Positions 1 to 9,352 of a DNA stretch of 64,000 bases are shown here, in pieces. This DNA comes from Mycobacterium heckeshornense (GTDB lineage: Bacteria; Actinomycetota; Actinomycetes; Mycobacteriales; Mycobacteriaceae), in NCBI RefSeq assembly GCF_016592155.1, contig NZ_AP024237.1:2170001-2234000 (forward strand). Reading direction: 5' to 3'. Within the stretch, counting starts at the first letter, position 1, and the number at the start of each line of letters is the position of its first letter. The notes under the pieces were generated by a model. That model saw only the letters and a list, made by a program, of their open reading frames with translations. It made no database searches and had not been told where the DNA came from. The position numbers and the translations under genes were made by a program.

Positions 1-992
1 GCTACATCACCGCCGAAAAGATCAAGTCCACGGTCGCCGGCTACTCCGACAGTCCCAGCGACGAGGCGTTCTCCCGGATGTTCGAGCGCGACAAAAGCGA
101 ATTGCGTGATCTCGGCATCCCGTTGGAGACCGGCAGGGTGTCGGCGCTGGACCCCACCGAGGGTTATCGCATTAACCGCGAGGCCTACGCGCTACCTACC
201 GTCGAGTTGACCCCTGAGGAGGCCGCCGCGGTGGCGGTGGCAACCCGGTTGTGGGAGTCGCCGGAACTGATCACCGCAACCCAGGGTGCGTTGCTCAAAC
301 TGCGTGCGGCCGGAGTGGACGTCGACCCCGACGCCCCGGTCGTGATTGCCTCGACCACCGGGCTGCCGGGCCTGCGCGGTTCGGAGAACGTGCTGGGGGT
401 GCTGTTGGCGGCCATCGAGGCCGGGCAGGCCGTGCAGTTTCCGCACCGGCCGTCGCGCAGCGAGCCCTACACCCCCCGCACCGTCGAACCGTGGGGGGTG
501 GTGACGCAGAAGGGCCGCTGGTATCTGGTCGGGCATGACCGCGACCGCGACGCCACCCGCGTGTTCCGGCTGTCCCGGATAGGTGCCGAGGTGAAGCCGA
601 TCGGTCCGGTCGGCGTCGTCGTTCGGCCTGAGGGTGTCGACCTGCGCAAGATCGTTGCCGAGACCGTGGCCGAACCAATGACCGGTGCGCAGGCGCAAGT
701 GTGGGTGGCCGACGGGCGCGCCATGGCGTTGCGGCGTGCCGGCAAATCCCTGGGGCCACGGCGATTGGGGGGCCGTGACGGCGAGGTGATCAAACTCGAC
801 ATCGGATCCAGCGACCGACTCGCGCGTGAGATCACCGGCTACGGTGCTGACGCGGTCGTCCTCGCGCCGGCGTCGCTGCGAGACGACGTACTGGCCCGCC
901 TGCAGGCCCAGGCCGTTCGGCGAGGAGCGGCGCCGGTGACGCGCGCCGGCGACGATGCAGAGCGACGCGATGAGGAGGAGCGGCGCCGATGA
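1..992 (+). CDS. pafB: PafB, WYL-domain transcriptional regulator (5' partial)
   Basis: Subunit of the PafBC regulator, which in mycobacteria activates DNA-damage genes independently of LexA. The reading frame is open from base 3; the start codon and part of the N-terminal HTH lie before the window. About 329 residues are visible, including the family's YITAEKI segment at the edge and the WYL core (WGVVTQKGRWYLVGHDRDRD, then RVFRLSRI). The last ~18 residues before the TGA at 990-992 are encoded by the first copy of a 53-bp repeat, giving an unusual Arg/Glu-rich tail. The gene is followed by pafC through a chain of overlapping stop/start codons. Identification is by family resemblance and by synteny with Rv2096c. 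Confidence 0.95.
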   Translation, partial: YITAEKIKSTVAGYSDSPSDEAFSRMFERDKSELRDLGIPLETGRVSALDPTEGYRINREAYALPTVELTPEEAAAVAVATRLWESPELITATQGALLKLRAAGVDVDPDAPVVIASTTGLPGLRGSENVLGVLLAAIEAGQAVQFPHRPSRSEPYTPRTVEPWGVVTQKGRWYLVGHDRDRDATRVFRLSRIGAEVKPIGPVGVVVRPEGVDLRKIVAETVAEPMTGAQAQVWVADGRAMALRRAGKSLGPRRLGGRDGEVIKLDIGSSDRLAREITGYGADAVVLAPASLRDDVLARLQAQAVRRGAAPVTRAGDDAERRDEEERRR

Positions 993-1255
993 CGCGCGCC
1001 GGCGACGATGCAGAGCGACGCGATGAGGAGGAGCGGCGCCGATGACGCGCGCCGGCGACGATGCAGAGCGACGCGATGAGGAGGAGCGGCGCCGATGACG
1101 CGCGCCGGCGACGATGCAGAGCGACGCGATGAGGAGGAGCGGCGCCGATGACGCGCGCCGGCGACGATGCAGAGCGACGCGATGAGGAGGAGCGGCGCCG
1201 ATGACGCGCGCCGGCGACGATGCAGAGCGACGCGATGAGGAGGAGCGGCGCCGAT
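938..1255 (+). repeat. MIRU-type minisatellite, six 53-bp tandem copies
   Basis: Six head-to-tail copies start at 938, 991, 1044, 1097, 1150 and 1203 and look identical by eye. The unit contains GAGGAGGAG, a strong ribosome-binding sequence, then CGGCGCCG and an ATGA stop/start overlap. Size, sequence style and position inside an operon match mycobacterial interspersed repetitive units (MIRU). Copy number is likely to vary between strains. Confidence 0.93.
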
Positions 1256-1257
1256 GA
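989..1257 (+). other. Chain of five overlapping 18-codon mini-ORFs
   Basis: Five identical mini-ORFs, at 989-1045, 1042-1098, 1095-1151, 1148-1204 and 1201-1257, each encode [18 protein letters not shown]. Each begins in the ATGA that ends the previous frame and has GAGGAGGAG about 8 bases upstream. The first start overlaps the pafB stop and the last stop overlaps the pafC ATG. Ribosomes could therefore pass from pafB to pafC by re-initiating five times. Whether the peptides accumulate is unknown; this may only be a coupling device. Confidence 0.7.
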
Positions 1258-2225
1258 CAGCCGTATCTACCCGCCTGGTGCGGTTGCTGAACATGGTCCC
1301 CTATTTCCAGGCCAATCCGCGGGTCACCCGCGCCAAGGCGGCAGCCGACCTCGGCGTCACCGTCAAACAACTGGAAGAAGACATCAATCAATTGTGGTTG
1401 TGCGGGCTACCGGGTTACGGACCCGGTGACCTGATTGACTTCGAATTCTGCGGCGACACAATCGAAGTGACGTTCTCGGCAGGCATCGACCGGCCGCTGC
1501 AACTGACTTCCCCGGAGGCCACCGGCCTCCTGGTGGCGCTGCGCGCACTGGCCGACGTCCCCGGCCTGGTGGATCCGGAGGCCGCGCGCAGTGCGATCGC
1601 GAAAATCGAATCGGCCGCCGGCACCGCCGCGCACGGCACCCATGCAGCGGCGGTCGAGGAGCCGGCGCCGGCCGAAAGCGAGGCCGCGGCCGCGGTTCGC
1701 ACCGCGGTACGCCGCAACTGCGCGCTGGCCATCGACTACTACTCCGCCTCCCGCGACACGCTGTCCAGCCGGATCGTCGACCCGATCCGGGTGCTGTTGA
1801 TCGGCGACCACAGCTACCTGGAGGCCTGGTCCCGGGAGGCTCAAGGGGTGCGGCTGTTCCGGTTCGACCGCATCGTCGAGGCCCGAGTGCTCGACGAGCC
1901 GTCCGCGCCCCCCGAACCCGCGGTCCAATCACCGCCGGACACCTCACTGTTCGACGCCGACCCGGCGCTTCCGTCGGCCACGCTGCGGGTGGCGCCGTCG
2001 GCGTCGTGGATGTTCGAGTACTACCCGATGCGCCTGCTGCGCGAGCTGCCCGACGGCCACTTCGAGGCGGCGATGACGTATGCCTCCGAGGATTGGATGA
2101 GCCGCCTGGTGCTGGGCTTCGGGTCAGCGGTACGAATAGTGGCGCCCGACTCCCTGGCCCAGCGGGTGCGCGACGCCGCCGCGGCGGCGCTGGACGCGTA
2201 CCTGGCCGCGGCGCGGTCCGGATAG
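1254..2225 (+). CDS. pafC: PafC, WYL-domain transcriptional regulator
   Basis: Second subunit of the PafBC DNA-damage regulator, 323 residues. An N-terminal winged-helix segment ([20 protein letters not shown] ... [13 protein letters not shown]) precedes a C-terminal WYL-type region, as in PafB and Rv2095c. The ATG at 1254 overlaps the stop of the last MIRU mini-ORF (ATGA) and has the repeat's GAGGAGGAG as its Shine-Dalgarno. Pro/Ala/Glu-rich linkers at about residues 120-140 and 210-230 are typical of mycobacterial orthologs. Regulator output may depend on how efficiently translation crosses the repeat. Confidence 0.95.
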   Translation: MTAVSTRLVRLLNMVPYFQANPRVTRAKAAADLGVTVKQLEEDINQLWLCGLPGYGPGDLIDFEFCGDTIEVTFSAGIDRPLQLTSPEATGLLVALRALADVPGLVDPEAARSAIAKIESAAGTAAHGTHAAAVEEPAPAESEAAAAVRTAVRRNCALAIDYYSASRDTLSSRIVDPIRVLLIGDHSYLEAWSREAQGVRLFRFDRIVEARVLDEPSAPPEPAVQSPPDTSLFDADPALPSATLRVAPSASWMFEYYPMRLLRELPDGHFEAAMTYASEDWMSRLVLGFGSAVRIVAPDSLAQRVRDAAAAALDAYLAAARSG

Positions 2226-2275
2226 CAGGCCCGCCAGCTGCGGTAGCATCGGGTGGACGTCTGGAGGTAACCAAA

Positions 2276-2518
2276 TTGGGCAGTCTAAGTCCGTGGCACT
2301 GGGCGATCCTTGCCGTCGTGGTGGTCCTGCTGTTCGGCGCCAAGAGGCTCCCCGACGCGGCACGTTCGCTGGGCAAATCGTTGCGTATCTTCAAGTCAGA
2401 AGTCCGTGAACTGCAAAGCGAGAGCAAGCCGGATAAGCCTGCCACTCCCGCCGCGCCGACCACTCCGGTGCAGTCTGAGCGGGTCGACCCGCCGACCGCC
2501 GGCGGGCAGTCGGCTTAG
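2276..2518 (+). CDS. tatA: TatA, twin-arginine translocase pore subunit
   Basis: Forms the protein-conducting oligomer of the Tat system for folded proteins. The 80-residue product begins with [20 protein letters not shown], the single N-terminal membrane helix. The amphipathic helix ([20 protein letters not shown]) and a Pro/Thr-rich cytoplasmic tail follow. The start is TTG at 2276, chosen because it gives the conserved family N terminus and has GGAGG at 2262-2266; the upstream open frame has no homology. tatC follows 46 bases later, giving a tatAC unit downstream of pafBC as in other mycobacteria. Confidence 0.94.
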   Translation: MGSLSPWHWAILAVVVVLLFGAKRLPDAARSLGKSLRIFKSEVRELQSESKPDKPATPAAPTTPVQSERVDPPTAGGQSA

Positions 2519-2564
2519 CCCGGCATCGTCGTTGCGGTGCCCTGAGCGGCACTGACTCACCGTC

Positions 2565-3494
2565 GTGCGCACTACCCGAATTTTGCGGCGCCTTGATCCG
2601 CGGCTGCGTCGCAGCCGCACCAACCCCGACGCGACGATGTCGCTGGTGGAGCATCTCACCGAGTTGCGCACCCGGCTGCTGATCTCGCTGGCCACCATCG
2701 CATGCACGACTGCGGTCGGGTTTATCTGGTATTCGCACTCGTTTTTCGGGCTGGAAAGCCTGGGCGAGTGGTTGCGGGGGCCGTACTGTGCGCTGCCCGC
2801 CTCGGCGCGGGCCCAAATCAGCGCCGACGGACAATGCCGGTTGCTGGCCACCGCGCCGTTCGACCAGTTCATGCTGCGGCTCAAGGTGGGGCTGACCGCG
2901 GGGCTGGTGCTGGCCTGCCCGATGTGGCTGTACCAGTTGTGGGCGTTTATCACCCCGGGGTTGTACAAAAAGGAGCGCCGCTTTGCGATCGCGTTCGTGA
3001 TTCCGGCGGCGGTCCTGTTCGTGGCCGGGGCGGTACTGGCCTATCTGGTGTTGTCCAAGGCGTTGCGGTTCCTGCTGACCGTCGGCAGCGACGTGCAGGT
3101 GACCGCGTTGTCCGGCGACCGCTATTTCGGGTTTTTGATCAACCTGCTGCTGGTTTTCGGCGTCAGCTTCGAATTCCCGTTGCTGATCGTCATGCTGAAC
3201 CTGGCCGGCGTACTCAGTTATGCCCGGCTGAAGTCGTGGCGGCGCGGCCTGATCTTCGCGATGTTCGTGTTCGCGGCGGTGTTCACGCCGGGGTCGGATC
3301 CGTTTTCGATGATCGCGCTCGGGCTGGCCCTGACCCTGCTGCTGGAGCTGGCAATTCAGATCGCCCGGCTACATGACAAGCGAAAAGCCAAGCGCGAAGC
3401 CATGATTCCGGACGACCAAGCAGCACCCGTTGAACCGCCGTCGCCGATACCGGAACCGTCGCGCATTTCCACACCTCATGACGACATCACCTGA
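2565..3494 (+). CDS. tatC: TatC, twin-arginine signal receptor
   Basis: Polytopic membrane receptor that recognises twin-arginine signal peptides, 309 residues. The family N terminus ([15 protein letters not shown]) lies about 25 residues into the product and is followed by six hydrophobic segments. Signature stretches include [23 protein letters not shown] and [11 protein letters not shown]. The cytoplasmic C-terminal tail is charged and Pro-rich. GTG at 2565 gives the full mycobacterial length; an internal ATG at 2637 would start at MSLVEHL. Orthologous to Rv2093c by content and position. Confidence 0.95.
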   Translation: MRTTRILRRLDPRLRRSRTNPDATMSLVEHLTELRTRLLISLATIACTTAVGFIWYSHSFFGLESLGEWLRGPYCALPASARAQISADGQCRLLATAPFDQFMLRLKVGLTAGLVLACPMWLYQLWAFITPGLYKKERRFAIAFVIPAAVLFVAGAVLAYLVLSKALRFLLTVGSDVQVTALSGDRYFGFLINLLLVFGVSFEFPLLIVMLNLAGVLSYARLKSWRRGLIFAMFVFAAVFTPGSDPFSMIALGLALTLLLELAIQIARLHDKRKAKREAMIPDDQAAPVEPPSPIPEPSRISTPHDDIT

Positions 3495-3505
3495 CCCCCG
3501 AACCG

Positions 3506-3565
3506 GCGAGCGGGCGTGTGCGTACGCCGACACGCCGGCTGTCGCGGACATCTTTGCCCGCTCGC
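3506..3565. repeat. Palindromic REP-like element between tatC and helY
   Basis: GCGAGCGGGC at 3506-3515 is perfectly inverted as GCCCGCTCGC at 3556-3565. Between the arms lies a smaller hairpin (GCGTGT ... ACACGC) around GCGTACGC. No T-tract follows, so it is not a classical terminator. The composition resembles short palindromes often seen between mycobacterial genes. Confidence 0.5.
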
Positions 3566-3581
3566 GCCACTCGGCGACGCC

Positions 3582-6335
3582 GTGAACGCCCCCACACAGC
3601 TGGACCGATTCGCCGCCGAGCTGCCGTTTGCGCTGGATGACTTTCAGCAGCGGGCCTGTACAGCGCTCGAGCATGGCCACGGCGTGCTGGTGTGCGCGCC
3701 GACCGGGGCAGGCAAGACGGTGGTCGGCGAGTTCGCCGTGCATTTAGCGCTGGCCACCGGCGGCAAATGCTTTTACACCACGCCGCTGAAAGCCCTGAGC
3801 AACCAAAAGCACACCGATCTGACCGCACGCTACGGCCGAGATCGCATCGGGTTGCTGACCGGGGACCTGTCGGTCAACGCCAACGCGCCGGTGGTGGTGA
3901 TGACTACCGAGGTGCTGCGCAACATGCTCTACGCGGACTCTCCTGTGCTGCAAGGGCTTTCGTATGTCGTGATGGACGAGGTGCATTTCCTCGCCGACCG
4001 GATGCGCGGCCCGGTGTGGGAAGAGGTGATCCTGAATCTGCCCGACGAGGTGCGGCTGGTGAGCCTGTCGGCGACGGTAAGCAACGCCGAGGAGTTCGGC
4101 GGCTGGATCCAAACCGTGCGCGGCGACACCACCGTGGTGGTCGACGAGCATCGGCCGGTGCCGCTGTGGCAGCACATGCTGGTCGGCAAGCGCCTGTTCG
4201 ACCTGTTCGACTATGACGGCGACGCCGACCAGCTCCGAGTGTCGCCGAGTCTGGTGCGCCACATCGCCCATCGCCGTGAGGCAACCCGGCTCGCCGACTG
4301 GCGGCCCCGGCGGCAGGCAGGACGGGGAGGCATCGAACGAGCGGGTGGCCGACGAGGCTTCTACCGGCCGCCCAGTCGCCCGGAAGTCGTCGCGATTTTG
4401 GACCGGGAAGGGTTGTTGCCGGCGATCACATTCGTGTTCTCCCGAGCCGGGTGTGACGCCGCGGTCGCACAATGTCTGCGGTCTCCGCTGCGTCTTACCA
4501 CCGAGAAGGACCGGGCCCGGATCGCCGAGGTCATCGATCACCGCTGCGGCGATCTGGCCGACGAAGACCTCGCCGTGCTCGGTTACTACGAGTGGCGGGA
4601 AGGGCTGATGCGCGGCCTGGCCGCCCACCACGCCGGGATGTTGCCGGCGTTCCGGCACACCGTCGAAGAACTGTTCACCGCCGGATTGGTCAAGGCGGTG
4701 TTCGCGACCGAGACCCTGGCCCTGGGGATCAATATGCCGGCCCGCACCGTGGTGCTGGAACGGCTGGTGAAGTTCAACGGCGAGCAGCACCTGCCGCTGA
4801 CACCCGGAGAGTACACGCAGTTGACGGGCCGGGCGGGCCGGCGCGGCATCGACGTCGAGGGCCACGCGGTGGTGATCTGGCACCCGGATGTGGAGCCCGC
4901 CGAGGTCGCCGGGCTGGCCTCCACCCGCACGTTCCCGCTGCGCAGCTCGTTTGCACCGTCGTACAACATGACGATCAACCTGGTGAACCGGATGGGTCCC
5001 AAGCAGGCGCATCGGTTGCTGGAGCAGTCGTTCGCCCAGTACCAGGCCGACCGCTCGGTGGTTGGCCTCGTCCGCGGCATCGACCGGGGCCGCCGGCTGC
5101 TCGACGAGCTCGCGGCCGAACTGGGCGGCCACGATGCCCCGATCCTCGACTATGCCCGGCTGCGGGAACGGATCTCGCAGCGGGAGCGGGCGCAGGCGCG
5201 GGCGTCGCGCGCACAGCGCCGGCAGGCGGCCAACGAGGCGCTGGCCTCGCTGCGCCGCGGCGACATCATCACGATCACGCACGGCCGCCGCGGCGGTTTG
5301 GCCGTCGTCCTGGAATCCGACCGCGACAGCTCCGATCCGCGGCCGCTGGTGCTCACCGAACACCGCTGGGCGGGCCGTATTTCGTCGGCCAACTACCCGG
5401 GCGCATCCGCGCCCGTCGGGTCGATGACATTGCCCAAGCGGGTCGAACACCGTCAGCCCCGGGTGCGCCGCGATTTGGCGTCGGCGCTGCGCTCGGCCGC
5501 CGCGGGTCTGGCCGCTCAGCCCGCGCGCGGCAAGCGCAGCCCCCGCCGGGACAGCGACGACGGTGCGTCTGGCGACCCGGAGCTGATGTCCCTGCGCGAG
5601 CAGCTGCGCCGCCACCCTGCCCACCATGCGCCCGGCCGGGAAGCCCAGCTGCGGGTCGCCGAGCGCTACCTGCGCATCGAACGCGACAACGCCGCGCTGC
5701 AACAAAAAGTGGCCGCGGCCACCAACTCACTGGCCCGCACCTTCGACCGGATTGTCGGGCTGCTCACCGAGCGCGGCTTCATCCGCATGCTCAACGGCGA
5801 TCCACAGGTCACCGACGACGGCCGGCTGCTGGCCCGAATCTACAGCGAGAGCGACCTTTTGGTCGCCGAATGTCTGCGCACCGGCGCGTGGACGGGTCTG
5901 CGGCCCGCGGAGTTAGCGGCGGTGCTGTCGGCGGTGCTCTACGAGTCACGAGGCAACGAGGGCGCCGGCCCGCCGCAGCACGCGGACGCGCCGACCGCGC
6001 CGTTGCGGCGCGCGCTGGCTCGCACCCGTCAGTTGTCGACAGACCTGCGCGCCGACGAGCAGCGGCATCGCATCAGCCTGAGCCGCGAACCTGACGAGGG
6101 CTTCGTCACCGCCATCTATCGCTGGGCCAGCACCGGCGACCTCACCGCTGCGCTGTTGGCGGCCGACGAGTCAGGTACGGGTGTGTCGGCGGGGGATTTC
6201 GTGCGCTGGTGCCGGCAGGTGCTGGACCTGTTAGACCAGGTGCGCAACGCCGCCCGCGAACCTGAGCTGCAGGCCACCGCCAGGCGGGCGATCGACGACG
6301 TCCGGCGCGGCGTCGTCGCAGTTGACGCCGGGTAG
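3582..6335 (+). CDS. helY: HelY, Ski2/Mtr4-like DEAD/DEVH-box RNA helicase
   Basis: ATP-dependent superfamily-2 helicase, 917 residues, probably acting in RNA unwinding or decay. Motif I APTGAGKT is near residue 45, motif II is DEVH (VVMDEVHFLADR) and motif III is SATVSN. Motifs V/VI are ATETLALGINMPARTV and QLTGRAGRRG, followed by the Ski2/Mtr4-type C-terminal region. GTG at 3582 gives the family N terminus (NAPTQLDRFAAELPFALDDF); a GTG at 3516 would add 22 residues with no similarity. An Arg/Gly-rich insert (residues ~240-260) is variable in orthologs. It follows tatAC as in M. tuberculosis (Rv2092c). Confidence 0.95.
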   Translation: MNAPTQLDRFAAELPFALDDFQQRACTALEHGHGVLVCAPTGAGKTVVGEFAVHLALATGGKCFYTTPLKALSNQKHTDLTARYGRDRIGLLTGDLSVNANAPVVVMTTEVLRNMLYADSPVLQGLSYVVMDEVHFLADRMRGPVWEEVILNLPDEVRLVSLSATVSNAEEFGGWIQTVRGDTTVVVDEHRPVPLWQHMLVGKRLFDLFDYDGDADQLRVSPSLVRHIAHRREATRLADWRPRRQAGRGGIERAGGRRGFYRPPSRPEVVAILDREGLLPAITFVFSRAGCDAAVAQCLRSPLRLTTEKDRARIAEVIDHRCGDLADEDLAVLGYYEWREGLMRGLAAHHAGMLPAFRHTVEELFTAGLVKAVFATETLALGINMPARTVVLERLVKFNGEQHLPLTPGEYTQLTGRAGRRGIDVEGHAVVIWHPDVEPAEVAGLASTRTFPLRSSFAPSYNMTINLVNRMGPKQAHRLLEQSFAQYQADRSVVGLVRGIDRGRRLLDELAAELGGHDAPILDYARLRERISQRERAQARASRAQRRQAANEALASLRRGDIITITHGRRGGLAVVLESDRDSSDPRPLVLTEHRWAGRISSANYPGASAPVGSMTLPKRVEHRQPRVRRDLASALRSAAAGLAAQPARGKRSPRRDSDDGASGDPELMSLREQLRRHPAHHAPGREAQLRVAERYLRIERDNAALQQKVAAATNSLARTFDRIVGLLTERGFIRMLNGDPQVTDDGRLLARIYSESDLLVAECLRTGAWTGLRPAELAAVLSAVLYESRGNEGAGPPQHADAPTAPLRRALARTRQLSTDLRADEQRHRISLSREPDEGFVTAIYRWASTGDLTAALLAADESGTGVSAGDFVRWCRQVLDLLDQVRNAAREPELQATARRAIDDVRRGVVAVDAG

Positions 6336-6399
6336 GCTGGCGCCGAGCTACGGTTACATCCGGTGAAGCAGGACCCGAGTTGAGAGGACCGAACACACC

Positions 6400-7179
6400 A
6401 TGAGCGGACCGCAGGGATCCGACCCCAACCAGCCGTGGCAGCCGCCAGCCCAGGGTGAGGAACACCAGGCCACCGGTGGTGACCAGCCAACGGCGCAGGC
6501 GTCGTCGCCGTGGCAGCAGCCCGCTGGAGATCAGTCGACCTGGCAGGCGCCGGCGTACACGTCCTCGGAATACCCGCCATACCAGCAGCCGGCAGGGCAG
6601 TTCTATCCGCCGTATCAGCAGACGATGCCGGGCTATGTGCCGCCCGATCAGTACGGGCAGCCGACGCAGTACGGACAGCCGACCCAGTATGGGCAGCCCG
6701 GTCAGTACGGCCAGCCCACCCAGTATGGGCAGCCCGGTCAGTACGGCCAGCCCACCCCGTACGGACAGCCGGGTCAGTATCCGGGCCAATACGGTCAGCC
6801 CCAGTTTCCGGGCCAGTATGGTCCTGCGGGCGAGGGCTCGAAGCGCTCGACGGCGGTGATCGGCACCGTGGCCGGGGTGTTCGCCGCGATCGTGGTCGCG
6901 GTCGTGCTGGTGCTGGGTTTTTGGGCGCCCGGATTCTTCGTCACCACCAAGCTGGACATCAACAAGGCGCAGGCCGGCGTGCAACAGATTCTCAGTGACG
7001 AGACCAACGGGTACGGCGCGAAAAACGTCAAGGACGTCAAATGCAACAACGGCCAAAACCCCACGGTCAAAAAAGGTGCAACCTTCGACTGCGAGGTCAG
7101 CATCGACGGCACCAAGCGCCAGGTGACGGTGACCTTCCAGGACAACAAAGGCACCTACGAGGTCGGTCGACCCAAGTAA
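6400..7179 (+). CDS. DUF4333 membrane protein with Gln/Tyr/Pro repeat N terminus
   Basis: 259-residue single-pass membrane protein similar to Rv2091c. Residues 1-145 are low-complexity, rich in Gln, Pro, Gly and Tyr, with about ten QYGQP-type repeats. A membrane helix follows ([20 protein letters not shown], ~150-180). The C terminus is a compact DUF4333 domain outside the membrane with two Cys ([15 protein letters not shown]) that could form a disulfide. The ATG at 6400 has an upstream AGAGGA. Function unknown; related mycobacterial proteins combine such disordered tails with DUF4333. Confidence 0.85.
   Translation: MSGPQGSDPNQPWQPPAQGEEHQATGGDQPTAQASSPWQQPAGDQSTWQAPAYTSSEYPPYQQPAGQFYPPYQQTMPGYVPPDQYGQPTQYGQPTQYGQPGQYGQPTQYGQPGQYGQPTPYGQPGQYPGQYGQPQFPGQYGPAGEGSKRSTAVIGTVAGVFAAIVVAVVLVLGFWAPGFFVTTKLDINKAQAGVQQILSDETNGYGAKNVKDVKCNNGQNPTVKKGATFDCEVSIDGTKRQVTVTFQDNKGTYEVGRPK
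6650..6800 (+). repeat. QYGQP-coding tandem repeat with exact 36-bp duplication
   Basis: 18-base units encoding QYGQPT/G repeat through this part of the DUF4333 gene. The segment 6685-6720 is duplicated exactly at 6721-6756, suggesting recent expansion by slippage; the frame is preserved. Confidence 0.85.
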
Positions 7180-7193
7180 CCGGGGCCGAGCCG

Positions 7194-8159
7194 TCACCCT
7201 GGCAGCGAGTCCAGCGCCTTTTGCAGCCGGACGACCGGCGAACCGACGCCGAGTCGAGTCGCCAACTTCGCGGCGCGTCGGGGATGGGCAGCCACCAGCG
7301 GCACGGCATCGGTCGACGCCGACAGCTTGACCGGTGCGTCGGTGGCCACCCGCACCACCGGTCCGGCCGCCTCGATGTAGTCGGCGGCCTGGCGCAACTT
7401 TGCCCGAAGTGCATTGGGCATAGCCGATTTCGGATCCTCGGCGGCGGCCAGGATCGCGGCCAGCGAGCCGTGCTCGGCGAGCAACCTCGCGGCGGTCTTC
7501 TCACCGATGCCCGGCACACCGGGAAGCCCATCTGAGGGGTCGCCACGCAGCAGCGCCAGCTCGGCGTAAGCGGAGCCGGCCCGATCGGCGGGCAGCCCGT
7601 ATCGCTCAGCCACCTCACGAGGACCCAGCGGGGTCGCCTTGGTCAGCCCGCGTCCCAGGTAGAGCACCCGCACCGGCACTGGATCGTCGGCCACTACTTG
7701 CAGCAGGTCCCGGTCGCCGCTGACTACCAGGACCGGGTCCCGGCGTTCCCGCGCGGCCAGCGTGCCGATCACATCGTCGGCCTCATAGCCCGGCGCACCC
7801 GCGGTGCAGATGCCGAACGCGTCGAGGATCTCCTCGATCATCTGCACTTGCGGGGTCAACTCGTCGGGCACCGCTTCGATATCGGGTTGCGCATCAGGGT
7901 TTTCCTGCTCGACGCGGTGCGCCTTGTACGACGGGAGGCGGTTGACCCGGAACTGCGGGCGCCAGTCCAGATCCAGGCACACCGCCAACCGGGCGGGCCG
8001 CTGGTGAGTGATCAGCACGGCCATGGAGTCGAGGAAGCCGCGCACCGCGTTCACCGGCCGCCCGTCCGGGGAGGTAATCGACGACGGCACCCCGTAGAAG
8101 GCCCGAAACCACATGCTGGCCCCGTCGAGCAGCAAGAGGGGTGCTGACATGCTGGCCAC
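7194..8159 (-). CDS. 5'-3' exonuclease, FEN1/PolA N-terminal-like
   Basis: 321-residue protein of the flap endonuclease/5' nuclease family, similar to Rv2090 and to the N-terminal domain of PolA. Metal-binding carboxylates are visible in [27 protein letters not shown] and [12 protein letters not shown]. The helix-3-turn-helix DNA-binding motif is [16 protein letters not shown]. It is predicted to remove RNA primers or flaps. It starts at GTG 8159, or at ATG 8150 (three residues shorter). It is convergent with the DUF4333 gene and divergent from pepE, whose start is only 14 bases from its own, so the promoters must overlap. Confidence 0.93.
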   Translation of the reverse strand: MASMSAPLLLLDGASMWFRAFYGVPSSITSPDGRPVNAVRGFLDSMAVLITHQRPARLAVCLDLDWRPQFRVNRLPSYKAHRVEQENPDAQPDIEAVPDELTPQVQMIEEILDAFGICTAGAPGYEADDVIGTLAARERRDPVLVVSGDRDLLQVVADDPVPVRVLYLGRGLTKATPLGPREVAERYGLPADRAGSAYAELALLRGDPSDGLPGVPGIGEKTAARLLAEHGSLAAILAAAEDPKSAMPNALRAKLRQAADYIEAAGPVVRVATDAPVKLSASTDAVPLVAAHPRRAAKLATRLGVGSPVVRLQKALDSLPG

Positions 8160-8173
8160 GTTAGCCTGAGGCC

Positions 8174-9298
8174 ATGGGTCCGCGGCGATTCGACGCAGAC
8201 GTCTATGCCCACCGGCTCTCCGAGGCGGCGGCCACCACCGCCGCGGCCGGGCTGGACGGTCTGGTGATCACCCCCGGCGACGACCTGCGGTATCTGGTCG
8301 GTTCGCGCGCACAGACCTTCGAACGGCTGACCGCGCTGGTGGTGCCTGCGTTCGGTGAACCGAGCATGGTGGTGCCGCGACTCGAGTTGGCCTCGCTCAG
8401 GGAATCGGCTGTTTCGGAATTGGTTCTGCCGGTGTGGGATTGGGTGGACGGCGACGACCCCTACCAGCTGGTGGTGGCGGCGCTCGGCGGTGCTCCCGCA
8501 ACCTGCGCGGTCGCCGAATCCATGCCCGCGCTGCACTTATTGCCGCTGGCGGCAGCTCTGGGTGTGACGCCGGTGCTGGCCACAGGAGTGCTGGGCGGGC
8601 TGCGGATGATCAAGGACACCGCCGAGATCGACACGCTACGCCAGGCCGGTGCGGCTATCGACCGGGTGCACGCCCGCGTGCCGCAACTGCTGGCGCCCGG
8701 CCGAACCGAGGCCGACGTCGCCGCCGATATTGCCGACGCGATTGTCGCCGAAGGACATTCGGAGGTGGCGTTCGTCATCGTCGGTTCCGGGCCCAATAGC
8801 GCCGACCCACACCACGAATGCTCCGATCGCACACTGCAAGTCGGTGACGTCGTCGTCGTCGACATCGGCGGCGCCTGCGAGCCCGGATACCACTCCGACT
8901 CGACCCGGACCTACAGCATCGGTGAGCCGGAAGCTCAAGTGGCCCAACAGTATTCGACACTGCAGCGGGCACAGCGCGCCGCCGTCGGTGCGGTGCGACC
9001 AGGCGTGACCGCGGAACAGGTCGACGCCGCGGCCCGCGACGTCTTGGCCGACGCCGGGCTCGCCGAATATTTCGTACATCGGACCGGCCACGGCATCGGG
9101 TTAGCGGTGCATGAAGAGCCCTACATCGTCGCCGGCAACAAGCTGCCGCTGGCCGCGGGCATGGCGTTTTCCATCGAGCCCGGCATCTATTTTCCGGGCC
9201 GATGGGGAGCGCGCATCGAAGACATCGTCGTGGTCACCCAGGATGGTGCGATGTGTGTCAACAACCGGCCACATGAGCTGATCGTGGTCCCGGCCTGA
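8174..9298 (+). CDS. pepE: PepE, M24-family Xaa-Pro dipeptidase/aminopeptidase
   Basis: 374-residue cytoplasmic metallopeptidase expected to cleave Xaa-Pro bonds. The N-terminal creatinase-like domain spans roughly residues 1-135 and the pita-bread catalytic domain follows. Metal ligands are visible as two Asp ([19 protein letters not shown]), His in [15 protein letters not shown], Glu in [11 protein letters not shown] and Glu in ARIEDIVVV. Length and motifs match Rv2089c. The ATG at 8174 begins [15 protein letters not shown]. All ligands are present, so the enzyme should be active. Confidence 0.94.
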   Translation: MGPRRFDADVYAHRLSEAAATTAAAGLDGLVITPGDDLRYLVGSRAQTFERLTALVVPAFGEPSMVVPRLELASLRESAVSELVLPVWDWVDGDDPYQLVVAALGGAPATCAVAESMPALHLLPLAAALGVTPVLATGVLGGLRMIKDTAEIDTLRQAGAAIDRVHARVPQLLAPGRTEADVAADIADAIVAEGHSEVAFVIVGSGPNSADPHHECSDRTLQVGDVVVVDIGGACEPGYHSDSTRTYSIGEPEAQVAQQYSTLQRAQRAAVGAVRPGVTAEQVDAAARDVLADAGLAEYFVHRTGHGIGLAVHEEPYIVAGNKLPLAAGMAFSIEPGIYFPGRWGARIEDIVVVTQDGAMCVNNRPHELIVVPA

Positions 9299-9352
9299 TG
9301 CGCCCGGCACGAAGCTCGATGCGCACCGGCGTGGGCCGACTACGCTAATGCG

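Noticed and set aside
938..1255. CRISPR-like array
   Set aside because: The 53-bp units are directly contiguous with no variable spacers, and no cas genes are present.
192..1391. Long minus-strand open frame of 399 codons across pafB and the repeats
   Set aside because: Antisense to pafB, with Arg/Ser-rich repeats simply mirroring the MIRU units; no family similarity. An artefact of high GC.
3744..5705. 653-codon open frame antisense to helY
   Set aside because: helY on the other strand has every helicase motif; the antisense frame is low-complexity Arg/Gln/His-rich and has no domain.
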